Source: Burkholderiaceae bacterium (GTDB lineage: Bacteria; Pseudomonadota; Gammaproteobacteria; Burkholderiales; Burkholderiaceae_C). From it: a stretch of 45,392 nucleotides of DNA. This document shows positions 1 through 10,181 of this stretch, piece by piece. Under the pieces are notes generated by a model. That model was not told the origin of the DNA. It saw nothing but the letters and a program-made list of their open reading frames with translations, and ran no database searches. Position numbers and translations under genes: made by a program. The DNA lies in assembly GCA_019234815.1 (NCBI GenBank), contig JAFALA010000014.1, positions 1-45,392 of the forward strand, written 5' to 3'. Each line of letters begins with the position of its first letter. Within the stretch, counting starts at the first letter, position 1.

Positions 1-1
1 G

Positions 2-592
2 ATGCTGCAATCCTTCCTCGTCTCCACCAGCGTCGTGGCGCTGGCCGAAGTGGGTGACAAGACCCAACTGCTGTCCCTGGTGCTGGCCGCCAAGTACCGC
101 AAACCCTTGCCCATCGTCCTGGGCGTGCTGGTCGCCACCCTGGTCAATCATGCAGGCGCCGGTGGCGTGGGCACCTTGCTGGCGCATGTGCTGAACCAGA
201 ACATCCTGAACTGGGCCGTGGTGGCCTCGTTCGTGCTGATGGCCGGCTGGATCCTGGTGCCCGACAAGCTGGACGATGACGATGCATCGCCGGTCAAGAA
301 ACCCATGGGCGTGTTCGCCACCACCGTCGTCACCTTCTTCCTGGCTGAGATGGGCGACAAGACCCAGGTGGTCACCATCGCGCTGGCAGCGCAGTTCCAG
401 GATTTCTTCGGTGTGGTGGCCGGCACCACGCTGGGCATGATGCTGGCCAATGTGCCGGTGATCTACTTCGGCAGCCGCTTCGCGGATCGATTGCCGGCCA
501 AGGCCGTGCACGTGATCGCAGCGCTGATCTTCGTGGTGCTGGGCGGGCTGGCGCTGCGTAATGCGCTCAATGGGACGGCGCTGGGATTCTGA
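2..592 (+). CDS. TMEM165/GDT1 family cation transporter
   Basis: A small inner-membrane protein of 196 residues. It has two homologous halves of about three hydrophobic segments each, and each half carries the family signature E-x-G-D-K-T-Q (EVGDKTQ near residue 16, EMGDKTQ near residue 116). Members of this family (UPF0016; Gdt1, MneA) are known to move Mn2+ or Ca2+ against H+, and many bacterial members export manganese. The length is normal for the family, so the ATG at position 2 is a reasonable start, but any promoter or riboswitch lies outside the window. Residues around GMMLANVPVIYFGS are encoded by DNA that recurs 2 kb downstream (see the repeat entries). The substrate is inferred from the family only. 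Confidence 0.9.
   Translation: MLQSFLVSTSVVALAEVGDKTQLLSLVLAAKYRKPLPIVLGVLVATLVNHAGAGGVGTLLAHVLNQNILNWAVVASFVLMAGWILVPDKLDDDDASPVKKPMGVFATTVVTFFLAEMGDKTQVVTIALAAQFQDFFGVVAGTTLGMMLANVPVIYFGSRFADRLPAKAVHVIAALIFVVLGGLALRNALNGTALGF
431..476 (+). repeat. Direct repeat copy A, inside the GDT1 gene
   Basis: This 46-nt segment of the GDT1 coding sequence matches 2403-2448 at 44 of 46 positions, including 36 identical bases in a row (441-476 against 2413-2448). The two copies are in the same orientation and bracket the amine oxidase gene. This copy lies within an intact reading frame, so it is probably the source. Confidence 0.9.
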
Positions 593-756
593 TCAGCGAT
601 CAAGCCATTCCCAGGATACGCAAAATGCTGCCCTAAACAAGTAGCCGGCGGCCTTGTCTAATCGCATGAGTGCTTACCTTGGCCCGGAGGCGGGCCTGAA
701 TGGCGCCTGCCAGGTAGCGGTCTCAGACCTCTACCGGGTAAGCCCAAAACAGAAGT

Positions 757-2319
757 TCACGGCTCGGCAACGTTGCTTGCCGGACATTCATGCCCGGGCG
801 CGGGGATCGTCGCCAAAGCCAGCTCGGAGCTGTTCAGCGCTCCTTCGATAAAGCCCTGATAGTCTGAATACGCTTCACCGACGATGTGCACGTTCTGTGC
901 GCCGCTGCCGAAGTCGAATGCCTTGAAGGCATCCATCACCCGCCATGAGCGCACGCCGGGCTGCCAGCCGTGGTTGGCAGCGCCATAGGGCGGACGTGCC
1001 CAGTCGCGGATGCCGTAGGTGTGGATGGCGTTGCGGATGTAGCTGGTGGCTTCGTTCAGGTTCATGTCGCTGAAGATGCGCCGCGCATGTTCGGTCAGCC
1101 GCAGCGCGCCTGCATCGTTGGACTCCAACGAGCGCTTGACGTCGCGCGCAATGAACAGCGCGAATGCGTCGACAATCCGTCCATTCTGGTCAATCTCGGC
1201 GCGGTCGTGCCCGGCAGCGTCGTTGATGTAGTGGCGCCAGAATTCCGTCGAGGGACGATCCATGTACAGCAGCACCATGCCGTGGCCATCGTGATCCCGG
1301 TCGCGCGGGCGTCGGAAGTAATGAATCTCCCGCGTGGGCATGCAGTTCGCGTACTGCTGCGGCGGTTGATCGTAGTCCCACCATGGTGCGTTGCTGACGA
1401 AAAACACCTTCAACATCGGGAAGCCGTTGACGCTGTCCAGCTGGGCCGCGATGTGGTCGGGCAGGGACAAGGCCAGCTTGACCAGCGGCAGACGCGGCAG
1501 CGCCAGGATCAGGCGTTCGGCCAGCAGCCGGGTCGTGCCGCTTTGGGTGCGCAAATCCAGCTCCAGCGTGGGCTGGCCCAGGTCGGTGGGCCGAAAGCCC
1601 AACAGCGTGTGACCGCCGGCCAGCGTCACATTGGCATGGCCCCGCAGCCGGGCCAGCAAGCCGTCCGAGAGCTTGGATGAACCGCCCTCAATGCTTGCCA
1701 ATTGCTGGCCCACCGTCTTCAGCGCGCGCAGCCACCAGATGATCCATTCGGCTGCGTTCAGGTTCTCCGGGATCATGTGATAGAAGGTCCCGGTATCCCG
1801 CAGCTTGACCAGCGCCCGGTGGCTCAGGATCCCTTGCGCCGAAAGTGCATTCCAGAAGCCGCAAGCCCACAGCGGTTGTCCGTGCGCCTGCGCATGCTTG
1901 CGCAGGCGCATGTAATCGGCCTCGCTCAGGCTGTCGATCCAGGCCTGGTCGTCGACGGCGCGGCCCATGATCAACATGATGCCGCGCTTGAGCAGCTGCA
2001 ATGAATTGAGCCCTCGTTCTTCCTGCGGCAACTCATCGTCATTGGCCGCAAGGCCTTCGGCGGACGGGCCGGAGAAGTCGACCAGGCTGACGCCCAGCTC
2101 GGCGCACAGCTGCGCGAAACGGGGCTGCAAGGTCGGCTCGAATCGCATCGGACCGTACTCGGCAATGAAGCCGTCCATGTCTTCCGTCTCGATGCGGCCG
2201 CCCCAGCGGTCGGAGGAGGTTTCGAGAATCAGGACCTTGTGTCCGGCGTCGGCCAGGCGCAGGGCGCAATAGAGGCCCGAGACGCCGCCGCCGGCGATGA
2301 CGATTTCAGCTGTGGACAT
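757..2319 (-). CDS. FAD-dependent flavin amine oxidase
   Basis: A 520-residue flavin monoamine oxidase/L-amino-acid oxidase family protein. The N-terminus has the FAD-binding Rossmann motif (IVIAGGGVSGLYCALRLADAG), followed by an E-x3-GGRIE stretch and EYGPMRFEP. The C-terminus has the second FAD contact (GEAYSDYQGFIEGALNS). The open frame continues about 97 codons upstream, but that part is arginine- and proline-rich shadow sequence; the ATG at 2319 places the Rossmann fold immediately after the start. No strong ribosome-binding site precedes it. There is no signal peptide, so it should be cytosolic. Family members oxidatively deaminate amines or amino acids to an imine and H2O2; the substrate cannot be told. 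It lies downstream of a flavin reductase gene on the same strand, separated by a strong hairpin. Confidence 0.85.
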   Translation of the reverse strand: MSTAEIVIAGGGVSGLYCALRLADAGHKVLILETSSDRWGGRIETEDMDGFIAEYGPMRFEPTLQPRFAQLCAELGVSLVDFSGPSAEGLAANDDELPQEERGLNSLQLLKRGIMLIMGRAVDDQAWIDSLSEADYMRLRKHAQAHGQPLWACGFWNALSAQGILSHRALVKLRDTGTFYHMIPENLNAAEWIIWWLRALKTVGQQLASIEGGSSKLSDGLLARLRGHANVTLAGGHTLLGFRPTDLGQPTLELDLRTQSGTTRLLAERLILALPRLPLVKLALSLPDHIAAQLDSVNGFPMLKVFFVSNAPWWDYDQPPQQYANCMPTREIHYFRRPRDRDHDGHGMVLLYMDRPSTEFWRHYINDAAGHDRAEIDQNGRIVDAFALFIARDVKRSLESNDAGALRLTEHARRIFSDMNLNEATSYIRNAIHTYGIRDWARPPYGAANHGWQPGVRSWRVMDAFKAFDFGSGAQNVHIVGEAYSDYQGFIEGALNSSELALATIPAPGHECPASNVAEP

Positions 2320-2373
2320 GAATGACTTTGAATGAGTGAAGCAGATCACCGGGAAGAATAGCGCACCCTCTTC

Positions 2374-2394
2374 GGGACGGCCCTTGGCCGTCCC
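2374..2394. other. Perfect 9-bp hairpin between two flavin genes
   Basis: GGGACGGCC at 2374-2382 pairs perfectly with GGCCGTCCC at 2386-2394 around a CTT loop. It sits between the end of the flavin reductase gene and the start of the amine oxidase gene. No T-tract follows on either strand, so it is not a classical intrinsic terminator. It could limit read-through, stabilise an mRNA end, or be a REP-like unit. Confidence 0.6.
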
Positions 2395-2402
2395 GGGATT
2401 CC

Positions 2403-2448
2403 CTTGGCATGGTGCTGGCCAATGTGCCGGTGATCTACTTCGGCAGCC
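2403..2448 (+). repeat. Direct repeat copy B, at the flavin reductase 3' end
   Basis: A second copy (44/46 identical) of the GDT1 segment at 431-476. It ends abruptly at 2448 where flavin reductase coding sequence begins, and the flavin reductase stop codon (2435-2437) and last few codons lie inside it. Read on the plus strand it still encodes LANVPVIYFGS, but no GDT1 sequence flanks it. It looks like a duplication or recombination scar. Confidence 0.9.
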
Positions 2449-3025
2449 CCGTGTCTGCATCCTGCGCATCGCCGATGGCGTAGAAACGTCCGCCTGCGAT
2501 GTAGTGCAGGCTGCGCAGGCCGGGCGGCGCCGTCTCGAAGGTCCAGTGGCCGTTGCTGAACACGCGGGTGTCCGCCCAGGCATCGACGACCTCGCCGATG
2601 AACAGATCATAGGTTTGCTGGATGTGGGGCTCGTCGATCACCCGGCATGCCAGCCAGGCGGAGCAGCCCGCCACAAAGGGCAGGTCGCGGCCTGCGAGAT
2701 CGAACAGCTCGACGCCGCTGCGCGCCAGCTTGTTCGGATCATCGTACAGGCTGCAATGCCCGACCTGGTAGGTCAGGTCGAGCTGCATGGCCGTCGGCAC
2801 CTGGATCACGAAGCGGCCACTGCGCTCTACCAGCTGCCGCGTCTTGGTCGCCTTGTCGAGCACCACGGTCAACTTGGGCGGGGAGAAGTCCAGCGCGCAC
2901 GACCAGGCTGCCGCCATCACGTCGTCCACGCCGTCGTGGCGCGCGGACACCAGGACCGTCGGTCCGTGATTGAGCAGTCGGTAGGCCTTCTCCTGCGGGA
3001 CCGGGGCAATGTGTTCGTTCATCAT
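2435..3025 (-). CDS. Flavin reductase family protein
   Basis: A 196-residue protein of the flavin-reductase-like (FMN-binding split-barrel) family. The typical pattern is visible: an N-terminal P-T-V-L-V-S-A strand, then D-V-M-A-A-A-W and F-S-P-P-K-L-T-V-V-L, then R-x-F-V-I-Q-V-P. Members reduce FMN or FAD with NAD(P)H, often for a partner monooxygenase, or simply bind FMN. Two ATGs are adjacent (3025 and 3022) and neither has an obvious ribosome-binding site. The last few residues and the stop codon are supplied by the duplicated GDT1 segment, so the native C-terminus may have been replaced. The amine oxidase gene follows on the same strand after a hairpin; a joint function is possible but not shown. 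Confidence 0.85.
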   Translation of the reverse strand: MMNEHIAPVPQEKAYRLLNHGPTVLVSARHDGVDDVMAAAWSCALDFSPPKLTVVLDKATKTRQLVERSGRFVIQVPTAMQLDLTYQVGHCSLYDDPNKLARSGVELFDLAGRDLPFVAGCSAWLACRVIDEPHIQQTYDLFIGEVVDAWADTRVFSNGHWTFETAPPGLRSLHYIAGGRFYAIGDAQDADTGLPK

Positions 3026-3137
3026 GGGTGGGGCGGTGGGTCTTGAAGGGCACCATTTTCGGGGCGGTCAAGGGCTTTTCAGCGGCATGCAGGGGCATCT
3101 CCTTGCACGGGATGTCGGGCGTCCTGACCGAACATCG

Positions 3138-3992
3138 TCATCGGAGCGCCCTGTCCGATGCGGTGGGTGCCGCGCCGCTCCAGCGCTTGAAGGCCTGGGA
3201 AAACGACGACAGGTCGCTGAACCCGAGCTCGGCGGCGATGTCGGTCATGGACAGCCTCCCTTCGGCGATCAACTGCTCGGCCTTCGCATGCCGAACCGCA
3301 TTCGAAATGGCGCGAAAGGACGCGCCTTCCTGCTGCAGCCGCCGCTTCAGGGTCCGCTCGCTGGTGTTCAGCAATTTCGCGACTTCCGCCAGCTCGGGGG
3401 CTTGTCCGGCGGGCAGCGAGGCCAGGTGCTCCCTGACGAAGGCGGCCGTGTCCAGGCGGGTCTTGCGGCGCGCCAGCAGATCGACGCACATGCGCTCGCA
3501 CATCGCGGCGGTCGCGGCGTTGGCCTGCGGCAGCGGCTGCAGGAGCTGCTCGTGCGCAAAGCTCAGGGCGTTGGCGGCGCCGCCATACCGGACTCTTGCG
3601 CCCAGGACGCGCGCAGGCGTCCTGCGTTGGGGGCCGGAGGGCGACTCGGCATGTCGCAGCTCGAAGCCGGTCAGCTCGAACCCGCCGCCCAGCACATCTC
3701 GCACCAGGCGCGAGGTCGCGCCCATCGCGCGCTCCACGACGAAGCGTTGCAAGGTGGGTGCCAGTTCGTCGGGCGGCTCGAAAGCGAGTTCGTCGAACCG
3801 TCCGTTGCGACGGTGGGCGATGCTGGTGAAGGCATAGGTCAGCGGCAGAAAGCGCCTGGCAAGCGCGAGCGCATCCGCGCCGGTGGCGCTGCTCATGAGG
3901 CCGTAGCCAAGGATGCCGTAGGCCGACAGGTGGTAGGACAAGCCGACCTGCAGGCCGACGCCGGGTTCATCGCGCAGCAGGTTTGAGGCCAC
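3138..3992 (-). CDS. AraC-family regulator, N-terminally short
   Basis: Transcription factor of the AraC subgroup with an arabinose-binding-like N-terminal domain (GLSYHLSAYGILGYGLMSSA) and a C-terminal double helix-turn-helix (LAEVAKLLNTSERTLKRRLQ, then MTDIAAELGFSDLSSFSQAF). It is 284 residues from a GTG at 3992, whereas relatives run to about 330-345. The part normally at residues 60-70 starts here near residue 8. Upstream in frame, an amber codon at 4038-4040 lies 15 codons away. About 50 N-terminal residues are therefore missing or lie in another frame. It is divergent from the thioesterase gene, which it may control. The DNA-binding part looks intact; function of the shortened protein is uncertain. 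Confidence 0.75.
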   Translation of the reverse strand: MASNLLRDEPGVGLQVGLSYHLSAYGILGYGLMSSATGADALALARRFLPLTYAFTSIAHRRNGRFDELAFEPPDELAPTLQRFVVERAMGATSRLVRDVLGGGFELTGFELRHAESPSGPQRRTPARVLGARVRYGGAANALSFAHEQLLQPLPQANAATAAMCERMCVDLLARRKTRLDTAAFVREHLASLPAGQAPELAEVAKLLNTSERTLKRRLQQEGASFRAISNAVRHAKAEQLIAEGRLSMTDIAAELGFSDLSSFSQAFKRWSGAAPTASDRALR

Positions 3993-4170
3993 GGTCAGTT
4001 CCTGGCCCGCCGAGACGGTCGACGCGATTGACGAGTTCTACCAGCGGGTTGGGCGCGCCTATGATGTCAAACCTTGAATTCGAGTTGCCCAGGGCGCAGC
4101 GAATCCGCTGGCGGCCCGGCTGCGCGGCCTGGCAACGATTGGCAATGCCTGCATATTGAAGCGAGGAAAC

Positions 4171-4698
4171 ATGGATCACCTCTCCCATCAGCTGTCCATG
4201 ACCGTGCTCATGACCCCGGACATGGCGAACTTCTCCGGCAAGGTCCATGGCGGCGCCGTCCTGAGACTGCTGGATCAGGTCGCGTTCGCATGCGCAAGCC
4301 GTTATGCGGCCCGCTACGTGGTGACCTTGTCGGTGGACCAGGTGGTGTTCCGTCAGCCGATCCATGTCGGCGAACTGGTGACCTTCCTGGCGGCCGTGAA
4401 TTACACGGGCACCTCGTCGATGGAGGTCGGCATCAAGGTGCTGGCGCAGAACATACGAACGCAGGCGGTCAGGCACGCAAACAGCTGCTTCTTCACGATG
4501 GTGGCCGTCGACGACAACGGCAAGCCTATCGCGATCGCGCCGCTTGCGCCGGCCACGCCGGATGAGAAGAAACGATTCGCCGCGGCAAGGATCCGCAAGG
4601 AACTGCGGCAGGAATTCGAGAGCCGGCTTGCCGCAGTTCGATTGAAAGACGACGGGGGGGCCGTCCCGCCGGCACAGTCAACGCATCCAGACCATTAG
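4171..4698 (+). CDS. Acyl-CoA thioesterase (hotdog fold, YciA-like)
   Basis: A 175-residue cytosolic hotdog-fold acyl-CoA thioesterase. Near the N-terminus it has the family pattern D-M-A-N-F-S-G-K-V-H-G-G followed by L-L-D-Q-V-A, in which the Asp (about residue 35) is the usual catalytic acid; the central strand reads Y-V-V-T-L-S-V-D-Q-V-V-F. Such enzymes release free acid and CoA from short to long acyl-CoAs. The frame could open at a TTG at 4156, but the ATG at 4171 has a GAGG four to five bases upstream (4163-4166) and is chosen. The hydrophilic C-terminal tail of about 35 residues is longer than in YciA. Divergent from the AraC gene; convergent with the serine hydrolase gene. Confidence 0.9.
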   Translation: MDHLSHQLSMTVLMTPDMANFSGKVHGGAVLRLLDQVAFACASRYAARYVVTLSVDQVVFRQPIHVGELVTFLAAVNYTGTSSMEVGIKVLAQNIRTQAVRHANSCFFTMVAVDDNGKPIAIAPLAPATPDEKKRFAAARIRKELRQEFESRLAAVRLKDDGGAVPPAQSTHPDH

Positions 4699-4764
4699 TC
4701 GTCGCCGCAGAACGGCTGCATTGCAGGGCTGCATGACCGAACCAGCACCCTGCCTGGGGACGCA

Positions 4765-6189
4765 TCAAATCGGCAGCCGGTTCGCAATAAAACTCGCCAG
4801 CCGGTCCGCACCATCGTCGACGTTGGCGAGGCTGACGACGACATACCCGAGTTCGGGGTAGACGTACAAGCGGCCGTTCATGCCCGGCGCGCCGCCCTCG
4901 TGGCCGAACCAGCGCGTGCTGCCCGTTCCGCCGACCATGAAGCCGTAGCCGTACCAATGGCCGAGGTTCTGCGGGCGAATGGCTTCTTCGTAGCGCTTCA
5001 TCGACAACAGGCGGCCGTCCTGCAGGGCAGTGGCAAATTTCAGGAGGTCGCCAGCGGTCGAGTAGCCGCCGCCGGCCGCCGTGCCGCGATAGGGCAGCGT
5101 GTCGGTGTTGGGCTCCAGGCCGTGCTCGCCGTGGGTGTAGCCGACCGACAGCTGTCCCTTGATATCGGCCTCAGGCAGGGCGTCCGTGTTCTGCATGCCG
5201 GCCGGTGCAAAGATTTTTTCGCGCACGTAGTCGTAATAGGACTTGCCGCTGGTCTTTTCGATGATGGCGCCGAGCAGGATGAAGCCGTAGTTGGAATAGC
5301 CGTCCTGGCTGCCGGGTTCGAATTCGGGAGCACGGTGGCCGAATACTTTCAGATAGTCGGCGTGCTCGCGCAAGGCCTCGCGCTGGTCGAAAAACTCCTG
5401 GGTGAAGACCTCGCCTGTTCCGCCCGTGTGGGCAAGCAGTTCGCGCAGCGTGACCTTGTCGGCCACGTCTGCATTCGGGTAGCCCGGCAAATAGGCGCCG
5501 ACCGTCTTGTCCAGCGACAGCATGCCCGCGTCGACCAGCTGCAGGGTCGCGACGGCGGTGAACATCTTGTACATCGAGGCGATGCGGAAACGCGTGTCGA
5601 GATCGACGGCGGTCTTCGTGCTGCGATCGGCCAGGCCCCAGCTGTGGGCAAACACGACCTCGCCCTGCCGCGCAACAAGAAGGTTGCCGGAGAAACCCTT
5701 GCCTGCCGCCATGGCATCGCCCTTCTGGGTGGCACTGCGCGCCAACTCGGCGAAGCTGATGCGCGGCGGCGCGAATTCAGGCGGAATGTCGGCGCCGTGA
5801 CGCTCGAACTTGTCGATGATTCTCGGCGCGCCGGGCTTGACCGACAGGTCGATGAGCACGACATCGTCGGCATCGCGCATGCGCGCCAGGGCCTCGATGG
5901 AGCGGGGTTCGCTTTTTTCGATCCGCAGCAGGTCCAGGCCGCCACTTATCTCACGAAAGCCCTGATCGCGTTCGAGCTCGATGGGCGACTTGTGTCGGCG
6001 CGTGAATTTCGACAGCTGCGCCGCATCGCCCGAATTGAAAGCCGACAACCAGTCGGCGAGCACTTTGCCGGCGCTGGTGTTCGGCAGCTTGGCGGTGCCT
6101 TCCGCATGAGCGGTGCCCAGGGTGCACACCAAGGCCAGCATATAAACGCAATACGCGCGCGACAGCACGCCGATCGATTTCCGCTTCAT
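4765..6189 (-). CDS. Secreted serine hydrolase, class C beta-lactamase fold
   Basis: A 474-residue penicillin-binding-protein/AmpC-like hydrolase. A signal peptide is visible (MKRKS then a hydrophobic core ending TLGTAHA), so it is periplasmic or secreted. Residues about 40-130 form an extra N-terminal segment resembling an NTF2-like domain (LADWLSAFNSGDAAQLSKF). The catalytic motifs are S-M-Y-K (Ser205, Lys208), Y-S-N (298-300) and H-E-G near residue 440 in place of KTG. Family members include esterases, D-aminopeptidases and peptidases; beta-lactamase activity should not be assumed. It stands alone between convergent neighbours. Confidence 0.88.
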   Translation of the reverse strand: MKRKSIGVLSRAYCVYMLALVCTLGTAHAEGTAKLPNTSAGKVLADWLSAFNSGDAAQLSKFTRRHKSPIELERDQGFREISGGLDLLRIEKSEPRSIEALARMRDADDVVLIDLSVKPGAPRIIDKFERHGADIPPEFAPPRISFAELARSATQKGDAMAAGKGFSGNLLVARQGEVVFAHSWGLADRSTKTAVDLDTRFRIASMYKMFTAVATLQLVDAGMLSLDKTVGAYLPGYPNADVADKVTLRELLAHTGGTGEVFTQEFFDQREALREHADYLKVFGHRAPEFEPGSQDGYSNYGFILLGAIIEKTSGKSYYDYVREKIFAPAGMQNTDALPEADIKGQLSVGYTHGEHGLEPNTDTLPYRGTAAGGGYSTAGDLLKFATALQDGRLLSMKRYEEAIRPQNLGHWYGYGFMVGGTGSTRWFGHEGGAPGMNGRLYVYPELGYVVVSLANVDDGADRLASFIANRLPI

Positions 6190-6268
6190 CGATGGTTCCT
6201 TGCAAGGTTGGATCGGGCCGTGGCTTGAAGCGCCAGGCCCGAGCGAACCATATCAGGAATATATGGGC

Positions 6269-7177
6269 TCAAGCACAGGCTGCCTGGGCCTTTTCCCGCC
6301 AGGCTTTTGGCGAGAGGCCGGCGAGACGCTGAAAAAACCGGGTGAAGTAGGCGGGATCGGAAAATCCAAGTCTGTCGGAAATCTGCCGCACTTGCAGCGT
6401 GGTGTAGCCAAGCTCCCGCTTGGCTTCCAGCAGCAGGCGCTGATGCAGCACATCCAGCGCCGAACATTGCAAATACTGCCGGCACAAGCGGTTCATCTGC
6501 GTGGTCGTCACGCCCAAGGGTTCGGTCAGTTCGGCCAGGCTCGGTTGGCTTCGGAACACGCGATCAACCTGCTCGCGAAAGCGCGCCAGATGCAGCAGGG
6601 AGCGGCCTTTGGCGCCGGACGGCAAGGGCGCCACCTCGACCAGCCGGGGCAAGCGGCCGATGCAGGCCGCCAGCGTTGCGGCCGCGCTGTTCAACATCAG
6701 GCTGCGCCATGCCTGCGTGGACGCATATTCGAGCTTGAGCCCCGTCGACGCCGCTTGCAGGGCCCGCAGCGGCGCGGAAGACCGGCGCAGCGCCAATGCA
6801 CGGCTGTGCCTGAGCTCTTCCCACAATCCTTCGGCGCCACTCAGCATGTCGCGCAGCCATCCCGGCTCCATGGTGACGACCAGGCCTTGAGTTTCCGCCG
6901 CGAAGCCAAATCCATGCACGACAAACGAAGGCACCCAGACCACCGCCGGCCCCCGTAGTTCGAGTTCGCGTTCGTCAATTTCCACATGGGCCTGGCCGGT
7001 TTCGATCAGCAGCATCTGAATCAGCGTGGCGTGCCGGTGCGGTCGGATCTCCCAATTGTGCAATCGGCTCCTGTCGGCAATCGATTCGAGATGCACGCCA
7101 TCAAGGGCAGAATCCCATCCTTGCTCGCCGTAGAGATGGTAGAGCGGCGGGGCTGCTTGATCTGGATTTCTTTGCAT
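6269..7177 (-). CDS. pobR: AraC-family regulator of 4-hydroxybenzoate hydroxylase (PobR)
   Basis: A 302-residue AraC/XylS regulator. The N-terminal half is a cupin-like effector domain (LHNWEIRPHRHATLIQMLLI, then ELELRGPAVVWVPSFVVHGF). The C-terminal 100 residues carry two helix-turn-helix units (LAELTEPLGVTTTQMNRLCR and VRQISDRLGFSDPAYFTRFF). It is divergent from pobA across 98 nt, the usual arrangement for AraC-type PobR in pseudomonads and Burkholderiales, where it activates pobA in response to 4-hydroxybenzoate. The start at 7177 places the first residues MQRNPDQAAPPLYHLYG as in PobR relatives. Assignment rests on domain type plus position; the effector is inferred. Confidence 0.85.
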   Translation of the reverse strand: MQRNPDQAAPPLYHLYGEQGWDSALDGVHLESIADRSRLHNWEIRPHRHATLIQMLLIETGQAHVEIDERELELRGPAVVWVPSFVVHGFGFAAETQGLVVTMEPGWLRDMLSGAEGLWEELRHSRALALRRSSAPLRALQAASTGLKLEYASTQAWRSLMLNSAAATLAACIGRLPRLVEVAPLPSGAKGRSLLHLARFREQVDRVFRSQPSLAELTEPLGVTTTQMNRLCRQYLQCSALDVLHQRLLLEAKRELGYTTLQVRQISDRLGFSDPAYFTRFFQRLAGLSPKAWREKAQAACA

Positions 7178-7179
7178 AG

Positions 7180-9341
<2,162 letters not shown>

Positions 9342-9402
9342 GCCTGCATTCTGGCAAATGCCGTGCCACCATGCCAAATCGTTATAGCAGCTAGCCTCTG
9401 TT

Positions 9403-9422
9403 AGACCTAGCGCGATAGGTCT
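9403..9422. promoter_or_regulatory. Perfect palindrome, candidate LysR operator
   Basis: AGACCTA (9403-9409) and TAGGTCT (9416-9422) are perfect inverted arms around a 6-nt spacer GCGCGA. The palindrome lies 44 bp before the first gene of the pmd operon and about 61 bp from the LysR start. LysR proteins typically bind imperfect dyads of this size. Whether it is the activation or the recognition site cannot be told. Confidence 0.6.
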
Positions 9423-9466
9423 CGAATGAGAAGAATGCGGCCATCACAGCCCGTCCGTCCCTGCGC

Positions 9467-10162
9467 ATGAGCCACGCCCTGACCCTCATTTCCTCGATGG
9501 CCACCCGCCACATGCTGGGTGACCTGGCCACTGCCTATGCGCAGGCCGGCGGGCCGGCCACGCGCTTGGAATCCACCGGCGGCGTGGATGCGGCCCGGCG
9601 CCTGCTGGACGGCGAGGCCTTTGATGTCGTCGTGCTGGCGAGCGACGCCATCGCCAAGCTGTATGCGACAGGGCGCCTGCGCCCCGGCAGCATCAGGCCG
9701 CTGGCGGATTCCAGCGTTGCCATCGCCGTTCAGGCTGGCGCTGCGCCACCCGACGTGAGCAGCAAGGAAGCGCTGCATCACGCATTGTTGCAGGCGCGTG
9801 CGATCGGCTATTCCACAGGCCCCAGCGGAATGGCATTGATGGATTTGATCGAACGCTGGGGCTTGACCGATAGGCTGCAACCCAAGCTCGTGCAGGCCCG
9901 TCCCGGCGTCCCGGTGGCCCGCCTGCTCGCCACGGGCGAGGTCGAAATTGGCTTTCAACAGTTGAGCGAAATGCAGGGGCTGCCGGGCATTGCCCTGCTG
10001 GGCGGCATGCCGCCCGGGCTTGAAATCGTCAGCCGCTTTTGCGGCGCCGTGGCTGCCGCCGCTGCCCATCCCGACGCCGCCCAGGCCTTGCTCGAATTCA
10101 TGGCCGGCCCGGCCACCGCTGCACTCAAGCAACGCCACGGCATGCAAGCCGTGCAGGACTAG
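9467..10162 (+). CDS. ModA-like substrate-binding-fold protein, no signal peptide
   Basis: A 231-residue type II periplasmic-binding-fold protein resembling the molybdate-binding protein ModA (LTLISSMATRHMLGDLATAY, ESTGGVDAARRLL, FDVVVLASDAIAKLYATGRL). It starts directly with the first beta strand: no signal peptide or lipobox is present, and the upstream DNA is the regulatory region, so secretion is unlikely. No ABC permease or ATPase gene is near. It is the first gene of the pmd operon and ends 19 nt before pmdK. In the Comamonas sp. E6 operon this position belongs to pmdU (4-oxalomesaconate tautomerase), which is not similar. A cytosolic ligand-binding or enzymatic role in the pathway is conceivable; function is unknown. 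Confidence 0.8.
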   Translation: MSHALTLISSMATRHMLGDLATAYAQAGGPATRLESTGGVDAARRLLDGEAFDVVVLASDAIAKLYATGRLRPGSIRPLADSSVAIAVQAGAAPPDVSSKEALHHALLQARAIGYSTGPSGMALMDLIERWGLTDRLQPKLVQARPGVPVARLLATGEVEIGFQQLSEMQGLPGIALLGGMPPGLEIVSRFCGAVAAAAAHPDAAQALLEFMAGPATAALKQRHGMQAVQD

Positions 10163-10181
10163 ACCCGCAAAGGAGACCCGC

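Noticed and set aside
2320..2610. N-terminal extension of the amine oxidase to 617 residues
   Set aside because: The extra 97 residues are not similar to the family, run through the hairpin and the duplicated GDT1 segment, and the FAD motif begins just after the internal ATG at 2319.
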